Assembly: GCA_003990745.1 (NCBI GenBank)
Contig: RBNI01005636.1
Location: 1 to 12,314 of the forward strand
Direction of reading: 5' to 3'
DNA length: 12,314 bases
DNA from: Jimgerdemannia flammicorona
Taxonomy: Eukaryota; Mucoromycota; Endogonomycetes; Endogonales; Endogonaceae
Below are positions 8,141 to 12,314 of this stretch, in pieces. The notes beneath the pieces were generated by a model that saw nothing but the letters and a program-made list of their open reading frames with translations, was not told the origin of the DNA and searched no databases. Each line of letters starts with the position of its first letter. Position 1 is the stretch's first letter. A program made the translations under genes and the position numbers.

Positions 8141-8958
8141 TTAGAGCAGAAAGTTCAGGACCATGGGGGCTTCATTATCATCATCATCACTGAAAGAGAT
8201 GAGATCTGTGAATTCATCATACAGGTTGCGCGTTTCATGTACTTCGATGTTGTGTGGGATGACGTCATCACCGATGATGTCATCACATTTGGCTGTGGCA
8301 GGGAAATTGGGAATAAGGTCTGGAGCTCTCTAGTCTATGAGGTTCTCTTCCACAAAATAGGGGATAAATGTGGGGTCTTGGGGAGATCTAACCTGGATGC
8401 TTGGGCCTTGGAATACTGAGATAAATCCTTGCAGGAATTGGTCTGAGTTGTCCTGAAGGATGGGGTACCAGAAGTCTTCTACTTCTTCACTATTGAGGGT
8501 GATAGTAGACTGGGCTTCTGTAGCCACCCTGGCTTCTAGTGCATTGATACGGCAAGATGACAGATCTCTGAAATCTGAGACTCTAACATACTCCAAGTTG
8601 GAGATCGACCATAGTGCATGCCTGAAGATCTGATGGATCTTCTTAGCTATGTTTCACATATATCCATGGGAGTGGCATTTTGTAGCTCTTGGATGCTGGC
8701 CTGTGGGAACTCCTGGCAGAGGAGGTTTCTTATTTTGTACTCCTGCCATATTTGGAGGCATTCAGTAGTGATAGTGATCCTTGTTTCCATTTCACAGTAG
8801 TAGAGAATGAAGTGATAAGGGTCTGCAGTGTCCAGGTAGATACTAGGAGTCCTTCTTGAGTGGGTCCTCATGGCTCTTCTGATGTCTTGGAACATCCTTT
8901 CTTTGACTGAGATACCTTGGTGGTTTCTTGACCTTGAGGTTTGGCAGACAGCAGGCAT
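8141..8958 (-). pseudogene. LTR-encoded reading frame, unknown protein (5' LTR copy, frameshifted)
   Basis: This is the counterpart of 922-1743. It is 818 bases long, exactly 4 shorter, because of a deletion near 8650 that shifts the frame and ends the N-terminal part (to 8647). The C-terminal part continues in another frame (from about 8620 down to a TAA at 8141-8143) and carries a TAG near 8330 where the other copy has Trp (TGG). Here the TGA seen at 1174 in the other copy is a sense codon (CAG). Each copy therefore carries damage that the other lacks, so the ancestral LTR held one continuous frame. The differing residues are mostly changes caused by transitions, as expected for unselected decay. 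Confidence 0.55.
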
Positions 8959-9200
8959 TTCATTTGTGGTGAGTCTTTGAGCTATTTTGAGATTGGTGGT
9001 TCTTGTTGGTTGCTGCTACTGTGGTTCCTTGATCCTTCTTTTATATTCTTCAGGATGCTTATACTGTGGTCACAATGACTTACAGTTAGTCATCATTGCT
9101 CATCCCATATGTCGTATAATCTTCTTATGCTCTGATCTGGTGACTTACAAGGAAAGGCTGTCTCCTGTGCTGATATCATTATTCTGGGGTCACTGTTACA

Positions 9201-9204
9201 GTAC
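9201..9204. repeat. Target-site duplication GTAC (right copy)
   Basis: GTAC directly follows the 5' LTR end (TGTTACA) and matches 436-439. From here the + strand resumes copia coding sequence in phase with the left half. Confidence 0.85.
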
Positions 9205-10721
9205 ATATATCATGATATCTGATGAGCTAAATATATACAATAAAGCTATAAGCAATGCTGATAACAAAAAATGACAATATATAATAGATGAGAAATATAA
9301 TTTGCTTATTGAGAATAGTATCTGGGATCTAGTACTCCTTCTGTCAAATTATTAAGCAATTAGATTCAAGTAAGTCTATAGAATCAAGCATAAGAGCAAT
9401 AGAAGTATAGAGTGGTATAAAGCTTATTTTGTTATTAAGAGTTATTTATAAGATTATAGTATAGACTATAATGAGACATTTTTATCAGTATTCAAGCTTA
9501 CTTTACTTAGAATACTTCTTGTAATTAGCATGGTATATAATCTTGAAATCTATTAAATAGATGTAAAGACAGTATTCCTAAATAATAACATAGATACCAA
9601 ATTATATATCTGTCAACTATAAGAATATAAATTATATAATAGCCCAAATAGTAAACTCATATATAAATTATATAAAGGACTATATAGTATCAAATAAGTA
9701 GTATAGTTATGAAATAAAAAGATTGATAAACATCTTTTTGACAATGAGTTTACATATTATAAAGTAGATAATTATATATATATCTAGTATTATGATAATG
9801 ATATAGTATTTATTAGTATATAGATTAATAATATAATCATCATTACTAGTAGAAATAGACTTAATAGAGTTAAAGAAGCCCTATGCTGAGAATTTAAGAT
9901 AACTGATATGGGCAATATATCTTTCCTTTTGTAAATATTGATTATATATAATAAGAATATATATATAATATATCTCTCACAAGAACAGTATCAAAAACAT
10001 TCTCTATTAGTAAGTGGTCAGCTCTCTTATATATCTCATGCTAGGAATAAGACCCAATATATCATACTCTATGAATAAGATAGTGCAGTATTCCTCCTAC
10101 TATAATAATTCACATTGGAGTACCATTAAGAGGATTTTCCAATACTTAAAGAGATCAGTATATTATATGCTCATATTGGGTGGTGACATTAGATTAAGCA
10201 GGAGAAATAGCAAGAGCAATAGCATTCAGCTATCTAGGATATATAATACCAATTGGGCCAGAGACTTAGATGATCACTGGTCTATGACCAAATATCTCTT
10301 TCATATTGGTGAAAATGATAAAGAATCTATAATCTTATGGTAAATATATAAGTAATTCTCCTTTGCAATGTCATCTATGTAAGCTGAATATCAGGCTTTA
10401 TCATTGGTAACAAAGGAAGACATATGGCTTTGCAAATTATTAAAGGAGCTCAGCTTTATGCAAGAAAGCACTATATTATACCAAAATAACCAGTCTATGA
10501 TTGTACTCATCAAGAATCCAGTATATTACAGTAGAATAAAACATATCAATATACAATATCATTTCATTTGCAAATACATAGAAAATGGTGCAATATACCT
10601 GAAATACATCTCCATAAAGTGTATAATTGCAGACTCATTGACTAAAGCCCTTCCAAAGCCAAAGTTCAAGCAATGCACTAAAGGAATGAGTCTTACAAGC
10701 TATACACCAGCATTCAGTTAA
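9205..10721 (+). pseudogene. Copia reverse transcriptase and RNase H, degenerate
   Basis: The RT reads in order: a start block near 9218-9330 ending ENSIWDL; RIKHKSNRSIEWYKA and DYNETFLSVFKLT (about 9380-9510); a block matching DVKTVFLN (about 9560); then GLYSIK followed by stops at the expected Gln, Arg and Trp positions. The catalytic YVDD reads stop-I-N-N at 9821-9832, so both Asp are now Asn by G-to-A changes. After KITDMG (about 9895) and LSQEQY (about 9975), some 50-60 residues are missing and the frame changes near 10000. SSLIYLMLGIRPNISYSM then resumes from 10020. RNase H follows, with AEYQALS (about 10386), KEDIWLCKLLKEL and a C-terminal ADSLTKALP ending at a TAA at 10719-10721. The copy is dead. 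Confidence 0.9.
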
Positions 10722-11050
10722 CTATGGGACAATTTTCAGGCTATCAAAAGCCTCTCATACCATCTATGCATCTAACTTCTACGTTGGTTACATCCCTTAT
10801 CTACGAGTGGGTTACAGTGCTTTTCTGTGGGTATTTTCGGATATTTCATATATTTTGAAATACTTTTCGACCCACGAAAATTCTTTAGATATAGGATTTC
10901 TAGTTCTTTGGGTTATATGCAGTTCTAGTTTTTTTTGCATGTGTTTTGCATTGCTTTTTATTCTAGTTTGCATTTTTTTTTTTTTTTTTTTTGTTTTTTT
11001 TTTTTTTTTGGGTACATGTTGTATTCTTTTTTTTGGTTACATATCTCGTT
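10722..11050 (+). other. Copia 3' untranslated region with hairpins and T tracts
   Basis: No coding sequence is recognised. The stretch differs from the copia coding part by holding ordinary CG sites. It contains a nested inverted repeat: GTGGGT (10827-10832) with ACCCAC (10870-10875) outside, and TATTTCA (10842-10848) with TGAAATA (10856-10862) inside. A second hairpin, TTTTCG-ACCCA-CGAAAA (10864-10880), overlaps the first and is mutually exclusive with it. Two long T runs, 20 and 16 bases, lie at 10973-11009, split by one G. Confidence 0.7.
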
Positions 11051-11059
11051 GAGCGGGAG
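11051..11059 (+). other. Polypurine tract of the copia element
   Basis: GAGCGGGAG lies directly before TGTTGGGATGG. A purine-rich tract ending in GGGAG next to an LTR that starts TGTTGG is typical of copia-type elements. One C interrupts the tract. Confidence 0.65.
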
Positions 11060-11202
11060 TGTTGGGATGGCAACTCGATATGCCAGCACGTGACCTTACG
11101 CCATTCCATCAGATTTACGTCATTCATCAGTAACGCAGAGAAATACGCGACCTACGCAACTTCCCTCTTTCACAACAAAATGAAAAAGAAACATATGTAA
11201 CA
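11060..11202 (+). repeat. Probable copia 3' LTR (end uncertain)
   Basis: The LTR starts at 11060 with TGTTGGGATGG, right after the polypurine tract. I place its end provisionally at 11202, in TGTAACA, because TGTT and AACA form short inverted ends. That gives 143 bases, short but possible. CACAACA ending at 11177 is an alternative. The 5' LTR is outside the window, so the end cannot be confirmed by comparison. This piece holds many CG sites and shows none of the AT shift of the copia coding region. Confidence 0.5.
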
Positions 11203-11350
11203 TACTTTCCCCATTCTCGTCGATGAGCTGTTTAAGGATCTGTGAGACGATCAGCGGCTGCGATAAGATAATCAGGCGGTCGAGCATGATGATGGCAGCG
11301 CGCATCAACACATTAAGCTGGAGTTTCGGCTCATCGCCGTCTTGACCCAA
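11203..11350 (-). pseudogene. Possible host exon on the - strand, next to the copia end
   Basis: On the - strand, a short open stretch reads DGDEPKLQLNVLMRAAIIML and then an amphipathic, Leu/Ile-rich region (DRLIILSQPLIVSQILKQL) ending IDENGE. The regular hydrophobic spacing looks like real protein, probably helical. It is followed by GTATGT (11200-11205 on the - strand), the typical fungal 5' splice site. I therefore read it as an exon whose intron begins at the copia LTR edge (inference). I do not recognise the family. Upstream it is closed by a TGA near 11370, so any preceding exon must join by splicing or from another frame. Confidence 0.35.
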
Positions 11351-11619
11351 TTGCTGTCAGGCTCGATATTCGGGTCAGCAGTCCGGCGGTTGCTGGCAAT
11401 TGGTTCCGGGTCAGGGGCTGGTATCCATTCTGCTTGCGTTGAAGCGAGCGGTAGGGCTGGTCCAGGGAGCCGGAGAGGATGGCGAAGAATGGATGAAAAG
11501 GAGGCAGGTTGGGATGATGATGTCCAGAGACAGGAGCCACCCTTGATTGGGTGTTGTTGGTGGCCACCCTTGATTGGGTAGTTGTTGGTGGAGATGGTAT
11601 GATATCTTGTGTCAGACAT
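11351..11619 (-). other. Possible 5' coding exon on the - strand, weak
   Basis: Two overlapping - strand frames are open here, one from an ATG at 11619 (MSDTRYHTIS) and one from an ATG at 11567 (MATNNTQSRVAP). Both give Pro- and Ser-rich peptides without recognised domains; they could be the N-terminal part of the gene whose helical exon lies at 11203-11350. The tandem duplication at 11537-11591 falls inside. A choice between the frames is not possible from the sequence alone, and the stretch could be an untranslated leader. Confidence 0.25.
11537..11591. repeat. Tandem duplication, 27 and 28 bases
   Basis: CCACCCTTGATTGGGT followed by GTTGTTGGTGG (11537-11563) is repeated as 11564-11591 with one extra A in the middle. 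The one-base difference means the duplication is not frame-neutral. It lies in the non-repeat flank and looks like a recent slippage or repair event. Confidence 0.88.
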
Positions 11620-11849
11620 GGCGGGTGCGGAACGAGAAACGCGCGGAATTACCGAGCCGCTCGTGTGACCAGGTAACGGAGCAAGACGTGGTGGGAAATT
11701 TTTCTATCATCGGCCTTGGCGACCTTGGCGGTGGCAATGAAGCGGAAATTCGTGGTTTGTATTTGACTAGACATCCGTCACCCAGACTTGCCTATCTGAG
11801 GCATTTTCACTATATTATCTGCTACGTCGTTAGAGTTGAAAAAATAAGA

Positions 11850-11960
11850 CGCACATGTGGCGGTGTCCAACCCCAGGAACCAATCATGGTCGCTTTGAGT
11901 TGCGGATGGTATGAATCCCTGGCTCTCACCTCCACTGGAGAATTGGCGCAGAGAAAAGCA
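11850..11960 (+). pseudogene. RCC1-like repeat fragment
   Basis: In the + strand frame open from 11574 to 12020, the segment PIMVALSCGWYESLALTSTG (about 11880-11938) resembles one blade of an RCC1-type beta-propeller, whose repeats typically read as a Cys-Gly pair, a short spacer, then SLALT and a Gly turn. Only one blade is visible; the usual following Trp-Gly block is absent (GELAQRKANIRS follows). The rest of the frame, from 11574, has no recognised domain. It could be an exon cut by an intron, or the remains of a broken gene. The match is short, so the identification is tentative. Confidence 0.4.
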
Positions 11961-12020
11961 AATATACGCAGTGCAAACTTCAACAGCGGCGCCATATTAT
12001 CGTCGTCTAACCATGTTTAA

Positions 12021-12314
12021 ATATTTGAAGCAAGGCCGTTTCCGCTGTATGATATTAGTATAATGTTAAAAATATGACGAATGTCTAAAACAGCTTTCGA
12101 ATGCATTTTATGCACCATTCCATATTAAATAACGCATATGTGTACTGATTTTGGAATGTTCATCTAAGAAATTATTACTTATACTATCACCGGTGTCGCT
12201 TATCCATTTCAAATATAGAAATATGGTGCCGCTCAGTCTGTCTTTAGTTGTACCGAACTGTCATAATTACTAGTTGCTAATTATAATTTTACGTATCGAA
12301 GCAAGGAGGGGGGG
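12021..12314. other. Non-coding flank, nothing recognised
   Basis: This AT-leaning but CG-containing stretch shows no long reading frame, tRNA fold, or repeat shared with the elements. It ends in a short G run at the window edge. The word GAAGCAAGG occurs twice (12027 and 12299), probably by chance. Confidence 0.6.

Larger units (their letters stand above)
440..9200 (-). mobile_element. Full-length, decayed Ty3/gypsy-type LTR retrotransposon with a dUTPase domain
   Basis: The element is 8761 bases long and lies on the - strand. It is bounded by two direct LTRs (7694-9200 is the 5' LTR, 440-1985 the 3' LTR) and by a GTAC target duplication. The LTRs begin TGTAA and end TGTGACA-type on the - strand; the outer end of the left copy has changed from CA to TA. 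The inner order is Gag, protease, dUTPase, reverse transcriptase, RNase H, integrase, which is the Ty3/gypsy order. Gag through RNase H share one frame; integrase is shifted by one base. More than ten in-frame stops and several lost active or zinc-binding residues show that this copy cannot move on its own. No chromodomain was recognised after integrase. Confidence 0.95.
7694..9200 (-). repeat. 5' LTR of the gypsy element (1507 bp)
   Basis: This direct repeat of 440-1985 has TGTCACA at 7694-7700 and TGTTACA at 9194-9200 on the + strand, which gives TGTAACA...TGTGACA in transcript sense. It has two 35-base tandem units instead of three and a 4-base deletion near 8650 that breaks its reading frame. 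It keeps some CG sites lost from the other copy (for example 8230-8233 and 8262-8263), and the reverse is also true. In transcript sense the promoter should lie within the right-hand part, but I could not place a convincing TATA box or start site. Confidence 0.95.
62..11202 (+). mobile_element. Degenerate Ty1/copia-type LTR retrotransposon, 5' part missing, split by a nested element
   Basis: Two separated blocks, 62-439 and 9201 to about 11202, belong to one copia-type element. The left block encodes the charged linker that precedes reverse transcriptase; the right block encodes reverse transcriptase and RNase H, then a 3' untranslated region, polypurine tract and start of an LTR. The 5' LTR, Gag, protease and most of integrase lie outside the window. 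The domain order (integrase side first, then RT) is the copia order, opposite to gypsy. The coding part is extremely AT-rich, with TAA, TAG or TGA at positions where copia proteins normally have Gln, Trp or Arg. The right boundary depends on where the LTR ends and is uncertain. Confidence 0.85.

Noticed and set aside
9205..10400. Reassigned stop codons (TAA/TAG read as Gln)
   Set aside because: Stops replace Gln, Trp and Arg alike, together with Asp-to-Asn and His/Cys-to-Tyr changes. C-to-T decay explains all of these, and the flank shows no such pattern.
10973..11009. T runs as the poly-A tail of an inverted SINE or LINE
   Set aside because: No target duplication or retroposon body is visible beside them, and the run lies inside the copia 3' region between coding end and polypurine tract.
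10807..11052. + strand frame with a Phe-rich hydrophobic stretch, possible membrane protein
   Set aside because: The Phe run is a translation of the T tracts in the copia 3' untranslated region.

Overview
The window reads as transposon-rich DNA from a filamentous fungus, most likely an ascomycete of the Pezizomycotina (inference). The reasons are two nested LTR retrotransposons, heavy C-to-T type decay of both, and a short flank of normal, CpG-containing DNA with intron-like signals. The window starts in a run of 61 A and ends in a G run, so both edges may be contig ends.

Layout. Positions 62-439 and 9201 to about 11202 are the two halves of one degenerate Ty1/copia-type element read on the + strand. 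The left part is the linker before reverse transcriptase. The right part is reverse transcriptase and RNase H (9205-10721), a 3' untranslated stretch with hairpins and T tracts, a polypurine tract (11051-11059) and a probable LTR starting at 11060. A complete Ty3/gypsy-type element (440-9200, - strand) is inserted between the halves. It has a 4-base target duplication GTAC (436-439 and 9201-9204). Removing the insert and one GTAC joins the copia reading frame exactly. From about 11203 to the end is non-repeat DNA with fragments of one or two possible host genes, one with an RCC1-like repeat.

The gypsy element, read from right to left, is: 5' LTR (7694-9200), leader, Gag with a zinc knuckle, aspartic protease, a Cys-rich linker, a dUTPase domain, reverse transcriptase, RNase H, integrase with a GPF-type C-terminal region, polypurine tract, and 3' LTR (440-1985). 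Gag to RNase H share one frame; integrase lies in another after a +1 shift near 3580. Many in-frame stops, plus lost zinc ligands, make this copy dead.

Two features stand out. A dUTPase with all five family motifs sits between protease and reverse transcriptase. Each 1.5 kb LTR also carries a sense-strand reading frame of about 273 codons for a protein I do not recognise. The two LTRs also record the decay process: many sites read CA in one copy and TG in the other, as expected if both came from CG.
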